A DNA stretch of 64,000 bases from Tubiluchus corallicola (GCA_030141605.1 JAQGDQ010002388.1:170452-234451), one strand, 5' to 3'; counted from the first letter of the stretch, positions 37,886 through 47,987 are shown. Numbers and translations are program-made. The notes: generated from the sequence alone by a model not told the origin.

Positions 37886-38368
37886 TTATTCTTCAGGATC
37901 TTTTTTACTTAGTGAACGCATAAGATCTAGCAGTTTTTTGCGAACATCTGAACGTGTGATACCGTAATATGCACGTGCTAACTCCAATGTCTCCCGGCGC
38001 ATCATTTTATCTTCTTCAAACTTCTCCTGCTTATTATCACTTGATAAATAAGTGCTAATACCATCTTTATCTAAAGAAAGATTACTATCGGTAATACCGT
38101 CAAAGAAAAAACTAACCGGAATACGTAAAATACGGCTAAAAAGCCATAAGCGACTCGCACCTATCCTATTAACACCACGCTCATATTTCTGAATTTGTTG
38201 AAATGTCAACCCAACAGCTTCCCCCAGTTTTTCCTGGCTAATCCCAAGTAATGTTCGACGTAAACGTAACCGTTTACCAACATGCTGATCAACCGGATGA
38301 GGATGTTCCGAGCTATAACGGTTTTCTTTTTTACTTCCTGCTATTTTTTCATCCATACTATAAACCAT
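37886..38368 (-). CDS. XRE-family transcriptional regulator
   Basis: A 160-residue protein with a Cro/CI-type helix-turn-helix at about residues 27-85 (GKRLRLRRTLLGISQEKL, then TFQQIQKYERGVN). The C-terminal part is charged and ends in a helical segment (RSDVRKKLLDLMRSL). It belongs to the regulator conserved between lnt and metK in alphaproteobacteria; its regulon is not known from sequence. Its candidate promoter contains a palindrome exactly between the -35 and -10 boxes, suggesting autorepression. A second start at 38356 (MDEK) is possible. Confidence 0.85.
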   Translation of the reverse strand: MVYSMDEKIAGSKKENRYSSEHPHPVDQHVGKRLRLRRTLLGISQEKLGEAVGLTFQQIQKYERGVNRIGASRLWLFSRILRIPVSFFFDGITDSNLSLDKDGISTYLSSDNKQEKFEEDKMMRRETLELARAYYGITRSDVRKKLLDLMRSLSKKDPEE

Positions 38369-38407
38369 TGTCTTCGTTTCAATAAATATATTTCTTACTC
38401 TATAATA

Positions 38408-38436
38408 TATTTAATACTACTTAATAGTATTTACAA
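38408..38436 (-). promoter_or_regulatory. Candidate XRE promoter with embedded operator
   Basis: Minus-strand TTGTAA (38431-38436) and TAAATA (38408-38413) are 17 bases apart. The palindrome AATACTA-N5-TAGTATT (38413-38431) fills the spacer, the usual position for an autorepressor site. Confidence 0.4.
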
Positions 38437-38618
38437 TTACGAACATGTAATTTAATACGAAAAGTATAGAATATATCTCTTTAATCATTAGCATAGATTT
38501 TCAGAATAAAATATTTAATCTATACTCCTTAAATCAACAGTATTTCTACTATCCATATTTTTATAAAATAACACGAAAATTCAATTACACAACAGGAAAA
38601 AAGCAAAGTACAATATAT

Positions 38619-38635
38619 ATACTATTCTGTAGTAT
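38619..38635. repeat. Second TACTA-N5-TAGTA palindrome
   Basis: ATACTA (38619-38624) and TAGTAT (38630-38635) form a perfect inverted repeat with a five-base spacer. Half-sites and spacing match the palindrome at 38413-38431 about 205 bases away. It lies between the lnt stop and the XRE gene. Confidence 0.45.
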
Positions 38636-38651
38636 TACAAAATACTTCTTT

Positions 38652-40235
38652 TTAAAGAATCTTTCTTCTCTTTGTAATAAGTATTCCAACAAAAAATAAC
38701 AAAAATATTAAGAAAGAGCTTCGATACCCAGAATAAGCATAAAATGAAAGAGTTGGAGCAGGAATCGGAAGTGCGATATCAATAATATCCAAAGCCCCAT
38801 ATTCCAAACGTACTAATTCCCGTCCATAACTATCAAATACTGCTGAGACTCCTGTGCCTGCAACACGAACAAGTGGTATCGATTCTTCTATAGCCCGTAA
38901 TCTTGCAAGCTGTAAATGCTGCTGAGGACCTGCTGTATCTTGATACCAAGCATCGTTAGTGATATTTAAGAGCCACTGCGCAGAACTGTTTAGTGAAACC
39001 ACTTTTCCAGAAAAAATTGCTTCATAACAAATTAATGGGCTAAAAACTGGCAAGGATGGAAGAGAAATAGTCTCCAATCCCATACCTGCCGATAAATTTC
39101 CAACAGCAGAGGCAATTTTATCAAAAGGAATCCACTTTTCTAAAGGCATATACTCGCCAAATGGAACCAAGTGTGATTTATGATAACGTGCCTTTATAGT
39201 ACCTTCTGAATCAAAAACATAAAGAGAATTTCGATAACCATCCGATCCATCAGATTCCTCAAATTTGCTAATTATTCCTGTTAGTAAATAGCCTCCCGGT
39301 GGAATAATTCTCTGGAAAATCGGCAAACCAACTGCATTTTCATCAATAACTTTCGTAAACGCAGCCTCTGGCCAAAGAATATATTTAGGCTTCTGGCTCA
39401 AAGATGACGGAAGCGTTGAAAGAAAAAACAATCGTTGTAAATTTTCAGAAAAAAAAGCCGCATCCCACTTTCGTTCCTGAGAAATATTTGGCTGAACTAA
39501 ACGTAAATTAACATCTTCATGATAAAATGTTTCCCCTACTTCATAAAGGCGCCAATGCCCAAAACTCCACAATATAATCCACAATATAAATGGAAATATA
39601 ATCGAAAAAAATTTTTGTCTCTTTGATAGAGTTAGAAAAAAACCCACCGGTAAAACCATCATAAAAACAGTCACGGTCGAAAGCCCTACAGCGCCCCATA
39701 AAGAAACTGTCTGTAACATAACATCAGAAAATCCCCAGCTCAAAGCCATTACGTTCCAAGGAAAACCTGTAAATAAAAAAGAGCGAAAATGTTCTTGTAA
39801 TCCCCAAGAAAATGCAAAGAGAAAAATAAACCCTAGGCCAAATCCACGACCTAAGCGCAAGAATGCACCCATAGCACCTGTAAATATACCCAATAAAACT
39901 CCCAAAAATATAGGAGCAGAAAAAGCTAAAATAAGTGGGAAACGGCCTCCTACAAGAAGTGCATTAGAAACCCACCAAAGGCTAAAAGAAAAATGACCGG
40001 CCCCCCAAAAAAATCCATCCAAAAACCCTTGCCTGAAACGATTGTTCTCATAAGATAAAAATAGGAATCCCCCTAAAGAAAGAGGCAAAAAAAATATCAT
40101 ATATGTAGGAGGCATTGCTAAAGCACCAACAATACCTAATAAAAGAAAAATACTATATCGAATCCAGAGCCTTTTCCTAAAAAATGCATCTAAACGCAAG
40201 CGTTGAACCTGTTTTCCCTTCTGCTGAGAATCCAT
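38652..40235 (-). CDS. lnt: Apolipoprotein N-acyltransferase
   Basis: Inner-membrane enzyme that adds the third acyl chain to lipoproteins, 527 residues. Six to seven N-terminal membrane spans precede a periplasmic nitrilase-like domain. The catalytic triad is recognisable from LWPEAAF (Glu), a Lys in the KARYHKSHLVPFGEYMP block and LICYEAIF (Cys). The C-terminal span anchors the protein. The ATG at 40235 is chosen because the AGGTGG ribosome site overlaps the upstream GTG. It is 27 bases after corC. Confidence 0.95.
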   Translation of the reverse strand: MDSQQKGKQVQRLRLDAFFRKRLWIRYSIFLLLGIVGALAMPPTYMIFFLPLSLGGFLFLSYENNRFRQGFLDGFFWGAGHFSFSLWWVSNALLVGGRFPLILAFSAPIFLGVLLGIFTGAMGAFLRLGRGFGLGFIFLFAFSWGLQEHFRSFLFTGFPWNVMALSWGFSDVMLQTVSLWGAVGLSTVTVFMMVLPVGFFLTLSKRQKFFSIIFPFILWIILWSFGHWRLYEVGETFYHEDVNLRLVQPNISQERKWDAAFFSENLQRLFFLSTLPSSLSQKPKYILWPEAAFTKVIDENAVGLPIFQRIIPPGGYLLTGIISKFEESDGSDGYRNSLYVFDSEGTIKARYHKSHLVPFGEYMPLEKWIPFDKIASAVGNLSAGMGLETISLPSLPVFSPLICYEAIFSGKVVSLNSSAQWLLNITNDAWYQDTAGPQQHLQLARLRAIEESIPLVRVAGTGVSAVFDSYGRELVRLEYGALDIIDIALPIPAPTLSFYAYSGYRSSFLIFLLFFVGILITKRRKIL

Positions 40236-40262
40236 AAAATAGCCCACCTATTGCTTGCAAAT

Positions 40263-41192
40263 TTAAAGTATATCATCAGTAGAGGAAAACTCGCCATTGT
40301 GGCGCCAACCATGAATTCGCAGTATATAAATACGCCGTGGATCTACATCCGTTACTTCAAACTCCAATCCAGAAGGATGTGATATTAGCTCTCCACGAGC
40401 TGGTATATGACCCGCTAACGAAAAAACAAGCCCACCTAAAGTCTCCACTTCTTCGCGTTCTTCCTCACTCATAAAAGGTCCAATATATTCTTCAAGCTCT
40501 TCCAGCTTGACGCGGGCATGAACCTCTAAAATTCCTTCATGCTCCCGAATCATATCAACATTACGATGGCGATCATGTTCATCTTCAATTTCGCCAACAA
40601 TTTCCTCTATTAAATCTTCAATAGTTACCAAGCCATCAACCCCACCAAATTCATCAACAATCAATGCCATATGAACACGATTCATCCGCATATCAACTAA
40701 AAGCTCCAACACATACATAAATGGAGAAACAAATAAAACAGAGCGAATAATACTTTCCAATTTTTTTGGTGATTCTTTCTGTGCGTAATGACAACTTAAA
40801 ACATCACGGATATGAGCCATCCCAACAGTATCATCAAGAGTTCCTCGGTAAACAGGCAAACGAGAATATCCCGTTCTTACCATTAAAGAAATAATATCTT
40901 CCAAAGATGCCGATGCTTCAACTCCTATAATATCCGCCTTCGGAGTCATAACATCATGAACAGTTCTTCCTCGTAACCCTAATATATTTGATAAAAGTTC
41001 CCGTTCACTTTCCTCCTCATCTTCTCCCTTTTCCTCCATCTCTTCAATAAGTGATTCCAGTTGGCTCCTGAGCGTATCATCCTTGCTTGCAATCATTAAA
41101 TCACGAAGTTTAGACCATAGCGATTTCTCTTTATCATTCTCATTAGAAACAAGATTACTCGAATAATTACTGTCTGCCGATTCGTTACCCAT
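40263..41192 (-). CDS. corC: CorC/HlyC-family CBS-domain protein
   Basis: Cytoplasmic protein of 309 residues with an N-terminal charged region, a CBS pair (about residues 75-200, starting at RGRTVHDVMTPKADI) and a C-terminal CorC_HlyC domain (about 215-295). The family is linked to magnesium/cobalt resistance and envelope stress, and the molecular role is uncertain. It lies between ybeY and lnt, in the order seen across proteobacteria. AGGAT lies eight bases from the ATG. Confidence 0.9.
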   Translation of the reverse strand: MGNESADSNYSSNLVSNENDKEKSLWSKLRDLMIASKDDTLRSQLESLIEEMEEKGEDEEESERELLSNILGLRGRTVHDVMTPKADIIGVEASASLEDIISLMVRTGYSRLPVYRGTLDDTVGMAHIRDVLSCHYAQKESPKKLESIIRSVLFVSPFMYVLELLVDMRMNRVHMALIVDEFGGVDGLVTIEDLIEEIVGEIEDEHDRHRNVDMIREHEGILEVHARVKLEELEEYIGPFMSEEEREEVETLGGLVFSLAGHIPARGELISHPSGLEFEVTDVDPRRIYILRIHGWRHNGEFSSTDDIL

Positions 41193-41242
41193 TTTAAATC
41201 CTATATAATATATTTATACTCTTAATACTAAAAATAATACCA

Positions 41243-41818
41243 CTACTCAACTGAAAATAATGCTAAAATATCCTTCTCTCGTAAACCTAGATTCAATAAA
41301 ATTCTGCTCTCAAGATGTTCCATGGCTAAAGCTTCATCTAATTCCTTATGATTATAACCTAATAAATGTAAAAAACCATGAATCAATAAATGAACAAAAT
41401 AAGCTTTTAAGTTTATTTTTAACATATCAGATTCTTGATAAAATGTTTCCCATGCAATCACAATATCGCCCAAAGGAAAGGGCTCCTGGCAATGAATTTC
41501 CTTTCCAAAACAAACCGAGTCTTTTCCTACATCCAATGTAGGAAACGCTAAAACATTCGTTGCTTTATTCTGAAAACGCCACTGGTTATTTAAATCTCTG
41601 ATACCAACATTGTCCGTTAGCAAAACACTAACCTCCAAATGCAAAGAAGGAAGAAAAACAGGAAAAGATAAATCCATAGTAAGACTCTGAAAAATGGTGG
41701 ATAAAGTAGAGCTGCATAAAAGCTTGCAATCAAAATCCAACTCTTCCTGCCATTGTCCACCTTCTTGTAAAATATCAACAGAAAGAGAATATTTCCCTTC
41801 GCGAGCCTCTAATATCAT
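41243..41818 (-). CDS. ybeY: Endoribonuclease YbeY
   Basis: Zinc-dependent RNase for 16S rRNA 3'-end processing and ribosome quality control, 191 residues. The zinc motif HGFLHLLGYNH (His147, His151, His157) is intact, as is the upstream NKATNVLAFP. It follows phoH and precedes corC. The N-terminal 55 residues are longer than in E. coli YbeY, a common alphaproteobacterial feature. Confidence 0.94.
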   Translation of the reverse strand: MILEAREGKYSLSVDILQEGGQWQEELDFDCKLLCSSTLSTIFQSLTMDLSFPVFLPSLHLEVSVLLTDNVGIRDLNNQWRFQNKATNVLAFPTLDVGKDSVCFGKEIHCQEPFPLGDIVIAWETFYQESDMLKINLKAYFVHLLIHGFLHLLGYNHKELDEALAMEHLESRILLNLGLREKDILALFSVE

Positions 41819-41873
41819 AAAAACCCTTTCTCATATAGACAATAATACTAAAACTTATTTTCAAAATACATAT

Positions 41874-42863
41874 TTACAATGATTGGCGCTCGCCTTTTTC
41901 CCAAGCCGTAATAATTTTCGCAACAAGTGCATGACGCACAACATCTTCCTCATTAAACTGAATAATTCCTATATTATCAATATGAGAAAGATATTCAACT
42001 GCTTTACAAAGACCTGATGCAGTATGAGTAGGAAGATCAACCTGGCTAAGATCACCCGTAACAACCATGTATGAGCCTTCACCAAGGCGCGTCAAAAACA
42101 TCTTCATTTGTAATGGTGTTGTGTTCTGTGCTTCATCTAAAATAATAAAAGAGCGCGTCAACGTCCGCCCTCTCATGAAAGCTAGCGGTGCAACCTCAAT
42201 TGTATCGTTAGCAATCCAACGTGTAATAAAATCTCCTGGAAGCATATCTTGAATAGCGTCATAAAGTGGGCGCAAATAAGGATCAATCTTCTCGTAAATA
42301 TCCCCTGGTAGAAAACCTAACTTCTCTCCAGCCTCAACAGCCGGGCGTGTTAAAATAATGCGATCAACCTCCCCACGTGATAAGGCTTCAACTGCTTTTG
42401 CAACAGCCAAATAAGTCTTTCCTGTACCTGCTGGTCCTGTACAGAAAACAAGCTTCTTTTCTTGCATCACACGTAAAAAATCCTTTTGACGAACAGAACG
42501 AGGATATATTTTTCGCTTCTTTGTTTTGATAATAAGCTCAGAATTATCGTTTTCCTGTACATCAGAATCAGAACGATTATCCATCATAGATAACTCAGCC
42601 TTTACTTCATCCAAACCAATCGGAATACCACGTTCAATACGTGCATAAAGACGATCTAACAAATCAGAAACATATCGTAATAATTTTTCTTCCCCCTGAA
42701 AAATCAAATGGTTTCCACGGCTGATAATCGTAATCTGCAAAGCTTGTTCAATATAAGTAATATGGGAGTTGTGAATCCCTAATAGCTCCATAAGAATTTT
42801 GTTATCTTCATAGGACCGCTCAATTGTCGTTACACGATGGCTACCCTGCTCTTTTTCATTCAT
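41874..42863 (-). CDS. phoH: PhoH-like ATPase
   Basis: PhoH/YbeZ-type cytoplasmic ATPase, 329 residues, a partner of YbeY in RNA metabolism. The Walker A motif GPAGTGKT follows an RQKDFLRVMQEKKLVF lead-in, and the Walker B-like IILDEAQNTTPLQMKM is intact. An N-terminal KH-like segment (ITIISRGNHLIFQG) is visible. A GTG at 42884 is open, but the ATG at 42863 follows AAGGAAAG and is preferred. The gene lies 29 bases after miaB. Confidence 0.93.
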   Translation of the reverse strand: MNEKEQGSHRVTTIERSYEDNKILMELLGIHNSHITYIEQALQITIISRGNHLIFQGEEKLLRYVSDLLDRLYARIERGIPIGLDEVKAELSMMDNRSDSDVQENDNSELIIKTKKRKIYPRSVRQKDFLRVMQEKKLVFCTGPAGTGKTYLAVAKAVEALSRGEVDRIILTRPAVEAGEKLGFLPGDIYEKIDPYLRPLYDAIQDMLPGDFITRWIANDTIEVAPLAFMRGRTLTRSFIILDEAQNTTPLQMKMFLTRLGEGSYMVVTGDLSQVDLPTHTASGLCKAVEYLSHIDNIGIIQFNEEDVVRHALVAKIITAWEKGERQSL

Positions 42864-42892
42864 ACTCTTTCCTTCAATATACACTTTATAAA

Positions 42893-44260
42893 TTAAATAA
42901 TACGTTTTGCTGAAAGGCTATTAGTATGAATATCATCAACACGAACCTTTACAATCTTACCAAGAAAATCACTATTTCCCTCAAAACAAACCGCCTGCAT
43001 ATAAGGAGAACGCCCCATAAGCTGCCCATCATGGCGTCCAGCTCGCTCAGCAAGAACATCAAAAACATATCCTCGACAAGATTCGTTAAATAAAGACTGC
43101 TGTCGATTTAGTAAAGCCTGCAAAATCTGTAGCCTCTCTGCTTTAACAAACTGAGGAATTTGGAATTCCATCTGTGCAGCCGGTGTTCCAGGACGAGGGC
43201 TATACATAAATGAATAAGCCTGAACAAAACCAACTGATTCTATTAATGACAATGTCTCCTCAAAATCTTTATCACTCTCTCCAGGAAAGCCAACAATAAA
43301 ATCTGACGAAAGGCCAATATCTGGGCGTGCAAAGCGTAGTTTGTCAACTAAGGAGCGATATTCATCAGCACTATGGCGGCGATTCATTGCCTTCAAAATT
43401 TTATTAGATCCTGACTGAACTGGTAAGTGCAAATAAGGCATTAAAAATGGAATTTCCCTATGAGCAGCAATCAAATCATCCCCCATATCTGCTGGATAAG
43501 AGGTGATATAACGAATCCTCTCAAGCCCTTCTATATCTGCTAGCTCCAAAATTAAACGCGCTAATGCCCATTCTTTCCCACCATGTGGACTTGCAGCACG
43601 ATAGTTATTAACATTTTGACCCAAAAGCGTAATTTCACATGCTCCTGCTCGAACTAAGTTTAAAACTTCCATAAAAATATCATTTACAGGGCGTGAATAT
43701 TCTGCACCTCGTGTATAAGGAACAACACAATATGTGCAAAATTTGTCACATCCTTCTTGAATAGCTACAAATGCAGCCCCTCCTTCAATACGACCAGGTA
43801 CTGAAACATTAAATGGTAAATTATCAAACTTATCTTCAACAGGAAAACTTGTCTCAAGAACACGGCGCTCCTCTGAGAGTAAAGACAAAATCATCTCTGG
43901 TAAACGATGATAAGCCTGTGGACCAAAAACCAAATCAACAAAAGGAGCGCGATTGATTATTTCCTGTCCCTCCGCTTGAGCAACACATCCCGCAACTCCG
44001 ATAATCATATCACGGCCAATAAGACGCCTTCTTTCCTTCAATTGGCGAAGGCGACCCAACTCAGAATAGACCTTCTCAGCAGCCTTTTCTCGAATATGGC
44101 AAGTATTTAAAATAATAATATCCGCTTCCGATAAGGTTGAAGACATACGATATCCGGACTCATGTAAGATTTCCCCAATACGGCATGAATCATAAATATT
44201 CATTTGACAACCATATGTCTTGACAAAATAATGTTTTAAATGCTTTCTTGATAAACTCAT
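42893..44260 (-). CDS. miaB: tRNA-2-methylthio-N6-dimethylallyladenosine synthase
   Basis: Radical-SAM methylthiotransferase acting on A37 of tRNAs, 455 residues. The N-terminal UPF0004 domain has its three cysteines, beginning with Cys18 in YGCQMNIYDS, then LNTCHIRE and VAGCVAQ. The radical-SAM CxxxCxxC is in EGCDKFCTYCVVPYTRG, and a TRAM domain ends the protein. The frame is open to 44329, overlapping fur, but the ATG at 44260 gives the family N-terminus and leaves a seven-base gap after fur. Confidence 0.96.
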   Translation of the reverse strand: MSLSRKHLKHYFVKTYGCQMNIYDSCRIGEILHESGYRMSSTLSEADIIILNTCHIREKAAEKVYSELGRLRQLKERRRLIGRDMIIGVAGCVAQAEGQEIINRAPFVDLVFGPQAYHRLPEMILSLLSEERRVLETSFPVEDKFDNLPFNVSVPGRIEGGAAFVAIQEGCDKFCTYCVVPYTRGAEYSRPVNDIFMEVLNLVRAGACEITLLGQNVNNYRAASPHGGKEWALARLILELADIEGLERIRYITSYPADMGDDLIAAHREIPFLMPYLHLPVQSGSNKILKAMNRRHSADEYRSLVDKLRFARPDIGLSSDFIVGFPGESDKDFEETLSLIESVGFVQAYSFMYSPRPGTPAAQMEFQIPQFVKAERLQILQALLNRQQSLFNESCRGYVFDVLAERAGRHDGQLMGRSPYMQAVCFEGNSDFLGKIVKVRVDDIHTNSLSAKRII

Positions 44261-44267
44261 ACCTTGC

Positions 44268-44729
44268 TTACTCTTCTTCACAAGACTGCTTTTTCTTAAT
44301 GCCGTAAAGCTCAAGGCTATGGCCCACAAGCTGGTAATTATATCGCCCAGCCACTTCTTCTTTTAATGATTCCAGCTCCTGGCAATAAAATTCTATAATC
44401 TCTCCAGTGTTCATATCAATAAGGTGATCATGATGATCACGTGAACTTTCCTCGTAACGTGTACGTTCTCCTCCAAAGTGGCGTTTCTGAAGAACACCAG
44501 CATCACAAAATAATCGTAATGTCCTATAAACCGTTGCTATTCCAATTGATGGATCTATAGCAGCAACACGGTAGTAAACTTCCTCAACATCTGGATGGCC
44601 ATCAAAGTTTGACAAAACGTGCGCTATACGAGAACGTGACGGTGTCATACGAATCCCCTTTTCAAGGCAACGTTTTTCAATAATACTCTTTTTTAAATTC
44701 TCAGACATCCTCTTAAAACTCTTTTTCAT
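44268..44729 (-). CDS. fur: Fur-family metal-responsive regulator
   Basis: Winged-helix repressor of the Fur/Mur family, 153 residues, sensing iron or, in several alphaproteobacteria, manganese or iron status. The N-terminal DNA-binding region has RMTPSRSRIAHVLSN and the ATVYRTLRLF recognition helix. The metal motif HHDHLID near residue 97 is intact. The C-terminal CxxC pairs of zinc-type Fur proteins are absent. Met8 at 44708 is an alternative start, though its ribosome site would be too close. Upstream of miaB, as in many alphaproteobacteria. Confidence 0.9.
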   Translation of the reverse strand: MKKSFKRMSENLKKSIIEKRCLEKGIRMTPSRSRIAHVLSNFDGHPDVEEVYYRVAAIDPSIGIATVYRTLRLFCDAGVLQKRHFGGERTRYEESSRDHHDHLIDMNTGEIIEFYCQELESLKEEVAGRYNYQLVGHSLELYGIKKKQSCEEE

Positions 44730-44877
44730 AACTTAGCATAGTTTAGAACCAATTCACTATGGAGCATGGGTCAACTTCTTTCATATAATATCCTTAAACT
44801 AGTATTCAGCTCAAATGTTTAGAAATAAAACATTATTAAAGGAAAGATAACAGTAAAAAATAACTATACAGGATTTT

Positions 44878-45627
44878 TTATTTTATGAAAACCAAAGATT
44901 CTGTACGTTTTTTCAGCTCTATCGATGTTTGCGCGTCTGGAGGACATAAATATAAAGGTAAAGGAGCAGAAAGAAATGAGAACTCCTCCCGAGACATTAG
45001 GCTTAAACGATGGCATGCTAAGCGTCCTAAATAAGAAGCACAAGGAAATATTATCTTTTTAAAAGAAACAATGTTTACATCATGATCACACAATGCAGAT
45101 ATTACAGAATCTTGAAAATCACCTACAAGAATAACTCTTTCCTTCAAAAATAAAGAACTTAAGTCTTTAGGTAGAATACTTTTTACAGGAATAATAGGAT
45201 CAAGAATTTTGTTAAAAAATGCAATATATATATCTTTTCGATACGAATTCAGAGCAACACAAATCTTTTCTTCTAAAAACGCATGTTTACAAACAGCCTC
45301 ATACGCAAGAACGTCAACAGTATTAATCCCCAAACATGGTAACCCGGTTGCAATACGTAAAGCGCGTGCTGATGACAAACCAACCCTCAAGCCCGAAAAA
45401 GAGCCTGGTCCAACTGTAACTGCTAATGCAGAAAGATCTCCAAACGTTAGACCTGCTGAAGATAAACAAGATAAAATCATCGGGAATAAACGCTCTGCAT
45501 GCTCATATCGTACACGAGAAACTTCTAAGGCAAGAACATCTTTTCCGATCGTCACAGCAACAGAGCACCCTCCTACAGCTGTATTAAAAGATAAAATCGG
45601 CAATAAAAAACCTGTGTTTTGATCCAT
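44878..45627 (-). CDS. tsaB: tRNA threonylcarbamoyladenosine biosynthesis protein TsaB
   Basis: ASKHA-fold partner of TsaD and TsaE in t6A37 formation, 249 residues. Typical blocks are LSFNTAVGGCSVAV at the N-terminus, YEHAERLFPMI near residue 40 and VTVGPGSFSGLRVGLSSARAL near residue 70. In many alphaproteobacteria rimI follows tsaB before fur; here only 148 non-coding bases separate tsaB and fur. The tRNA gene lies upstream. Confidence 0.92.
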   Translation of the reverse strand: MDQNTGFLLPILSFNTAVGGCSVAVTIGKDVLALEVSRVRYEHAERLFPMILSCLSSAGLTFGDLSALAVTVGPGSFSGLRVGLSSARALRIATGLPCLGINTVDVLAYEAVCKHAFLEEKICVALNSYRKDIYIAFFNKILDPIIPVKSILPKDLSSLFLKERVILVGDFQDSVISALCDHDVNIVSFKKIIFPCASYLGRLACHRLSLMSREEFSFLSAPLPLYLCPPDAQTSIELKKRTESLVFIK

Positions 45628-45735
45628 TAATACTGAGTTTCCTGATAATTAAAACACACTGTATTACCTAAGACGAAAAAGTAAATAAAAAAACTATATC
45701 ACAAAATACAAGAATACGTTCTTACAAAAAAATAA

Positions 45736-45812
45736 TGGTGGGCCCGGCAGGACTCGAACCTGCAACCTGACCGTTATGAGCGGCCGGCTCTAACCAGTTG
45801 AGCTACAGGCCC
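45736..45812 (-). tRNA. tRNA with CAT anticodon, probably tRNA-Ile2 (or elongator Met)
   Basis: A complete 77-base cloverleaf on the minus strand. The acceptor is GGGCCTG paired with CGGGCCC, with one G-U. The D stem is GCTC/GAGC, and the anticodon arm is GGCCG-CTCATAA-CGGTC with CAT at 45776-45778. The T arm reads GCAGG-TTCGAGT-CCTGC. The terminal CCA is encoded. The G-rich acceptor and loop resemble alphaproteobacterial tRNA-Ile2, whose C34 is changed to lysidine by TilS so that it reads AUA. Elongator tRNA-Met cannot be excluded without a covariance model. Confidence 0.93.
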
Positions 45813-45905
45813 CCCTGTCTCATAAAAATGTCATACCAGATAATAAAGCAGAACTCTAGAACTTTTTTTAAATTTACACTATTTTTTTAAACAAAGCAAA
45901 AATTT

Positions 45906-47987
45906 CTAATTATCAAGAAAACTTCTTAGAACTTTTGAACGGCTAGGATGCTTCATTTTACGCAAAGCCTTTGACTCAATCTGGCGAACACGTTCACGAG
46001 TTACTGAAAATTCCTTGCCAACCTCTTCCAATGTGTGCTCGACTAAAACGCCAATTCCAAAACGCATTCGTAAAACACGCTCCTCACGCGCTGTTAGGCT
46101 TGCCAGTACTTTCGTTGTCGCCTTTTTCAAATTTCCTAAAAGAGCTGCCTCTAAAGGTTGAAGAGCATTTTTGTCTTCAATAAACTCTCCTAAATAGCTA
46201 TCCTCTTCATCTCCTATCGGAGTTTCAAGGCTAACGGGTTCTTTCGCGATTTTCATAATTTTCCGAACTTTATCTAATGGAATATCAAGATATTCTGCTA
46301 ACTGCTCCGGTGTTGGCTCCTTCCCTGTTCGGTGAAAAATATCACGCGACATGCGTGACAACTTATGAATACTTTCTGTCATATGAACTGGTATACGAAT
46401 CGTCCGAGCCTGATCCGCTATAGAGCGCGTAATCGCCTGCCTAATCCACCACGTCGCATAAGTCGAAAATTTATACCCACGACGATATTCAAATTTCTCA
46501 ACAGCCTTCATTAAACCAATATTCCCTTCCTGAATTAAATCCAAAAACTGAAGGCCTCGATTCGTATATTTTTTTGCTATTGATATTACAAGGCGGAGAT
46601 TCGCTTCTATCATCTCTTTTTTTGCACGAGATGCTTCATATTCACCTTTCTGGACAATAGAAAATATACGCTTAAATTCAGAAGGAGATAGATAAATTCT
46701 ATGGGAAACATCTGCGATCTCTCCACGGATTCGGATAACATCATCTTCATATCGTTCAATAAAACGTTTCCATGGTTTTTCTTTAATTTTTTTTATCGAA
46801 TCAAGCCAATTTGAATCTAGTTCAAAACCTTTATAACGATTTAAAAAATCAATCCGGCTAATTTTACATTGAGTTGCAAAGCGAATAATATACTTTTCTC
46901 GACTAATTAAATGGCGATTAATTTCTGAAAGCTGCTCCATTAACTCATCAATACGACTCTGGTTAAAATGAAGACTCTGAACCAACTTAACTGCCTCTTT
47001 ATGAAGCTTACGATACTGCTTTTCCTTAGAGGACGCAACCTTCGTTCCACTAATGCAAGATTGTAAACGTTCCTTAAGAAGCTTTTCAAGTTTAACACGC
47101 AAAATCTCTACATCTTCAAATGTTTTCATAATAGAAGGTTTTAAAAACATTTCCATATGAGCTAAAGAAAGTCCTACTTCTTCTTTATCTCTTATCTCTT
47201 CCTTTCCATTTCCATCTTTCCTATCCTCTTTTTCCTGAAAACCAATAGAAATAATGTTTAAATCAGCGCTATCATTCGAATCAATTTTTTTCTCTTCAGA
47301 CAGAAGAGATTTATTAACTTCTTCAAGAACAGACGATTCTTCTTCACCATTATCAATAGAGCTAAAAGAAAACATAGACTCTCTTCGATGCTCTTCAATA
47401 ACCTTCTGCAATTCGCGCTCAAAATCAATATCATCAACACGATTTTCCCAAGAAGCCTCAATATCAATAATATCCCGTAAAGATGCTTCTTCATTTTTTA
47501 AATCAGTATACCATACTGACATTGCTTTGAATGTTAACGGGCTCTCACAAATACCATCCAATACCATTAAAAGACCCGCCTCTATTCGTTTAGCAATTGC
47601 TATCTCTCCCTCCCGTGACAAAAGCTCAACGCCTCCCATTTCTCGCAGATACATTCGAACAGGATCATCAACACGGCTAGTGTCCGTCTCAAGAACATTT
47701 CCCGCTGTTCCGCTCTCACTACTTCCAAAACTCTCTTTCTCTCGCTTCGCATCCTCATGGCTTCTGAATACATTAACACCCATTTCTGTTAATGATGACA
47801 TTACAAGCTCTATATGCTCAGCACCAAATGTTTCATCTGGTAGAGCGACATTAATCTCGTCATGTGTCAAATACCCTCGAGGTGTTCCCATATCCACTAA
47901 CTTGAGAATAGCTGCCGATAAATAATCCGGCAACTTCATAGGAATAGTTCGTTTTTTTTGTGATTCTTTATTCTTTATTTTTGCCAT
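45906..47987 (-). CDS. rpoD: RNA polymerase primary sigma factor RpoD
   Basis: Housekeeping sigma-70, 693 residues. Region 1.1 lies at the N-terminus (from about residue 16), followed by region 1.2 ([22 protein letters not shown]). A long acidic non-conserved segment comes next, then regions 2-4 with [27 protein letters not shown] and the C-terminal [14 protein letters not shown]. The frame is open to 48038; the ATG at 47987 (MAKIKNK) gives the usual start. It follows dnaG by 97 bases, the conserved dnaG-rpoD order. Confidence 0.97.
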   Translation of the reverse strand: MAKIKNKESQKKRTIPMKLPDYLSAAILKLVDMGTPRGYLTHDEINVALPDETFGAEHIELVMSSLTEMGVNVFRSHEDAKREKESFGSSESGTAGNVLETDTSRVDDPVRMYLREMGGVELLSREGEIAIAKRIEAGLLMVLDGICESPLTFKAMSVWYTDLKNEEASLRDIIDIEASWENRVDDIDFERELQKVIEEHRRESMFSFSSIDNGEEESSVLEEVNKSLLSEEKKIDSNDSADLNIISIGFQEKEDRKDGNGKEEIRDKEEVGLSLAHMEMFLKPSIMKTFEDVEILRVKLEKLLKERLQSCISGTKVASSKEKQYRKLHKEAVKLVQSLHFNQSRIDELMEQLSEINRHLISREKYIIRFATQCKISRIDFLNRYKGFELDSNWLDSIKKIKEKPWKRFIERYEDDVIRIRGEIADVSHRIYLSPSEFKRIFSIVQKGEYEASRAKKEMIEANLRLVISIAKKYTNRGLQFLDLIQEGNIGLMKAVEKFEYRRGYKFSTYATWWIRQAITRSIADQARTIRIPVHMTESIHKLSRMSRDIFHRTGKEPTPEQLAEYLDIPLDKVRKIMKIAKEPVSLETPIGDEEDSYLGEFIEDKNALQPLEAALLGNLKKATTKVLASLTAREERVLRMRFGIGVLVEHTLEEVGKEFSVTRERVRQIESKALRKMKHPSRSKVLRSFLDN

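Noticed and set aside
44261-44329. Longer MiaB N-terminus overlapping fur
   Set aside because: The extra residues are not part of the family and would overlap fur by 62 bases; the ATG at 44260 is preferred despite a weak ribosome site.
47254-47925. 223-codon plus-strand frame opposite rpoD
   Set aside because: It lies wholly inside the conserved rpoD gene, with no family signature and no promoter; shadow of rpoD codon bias.
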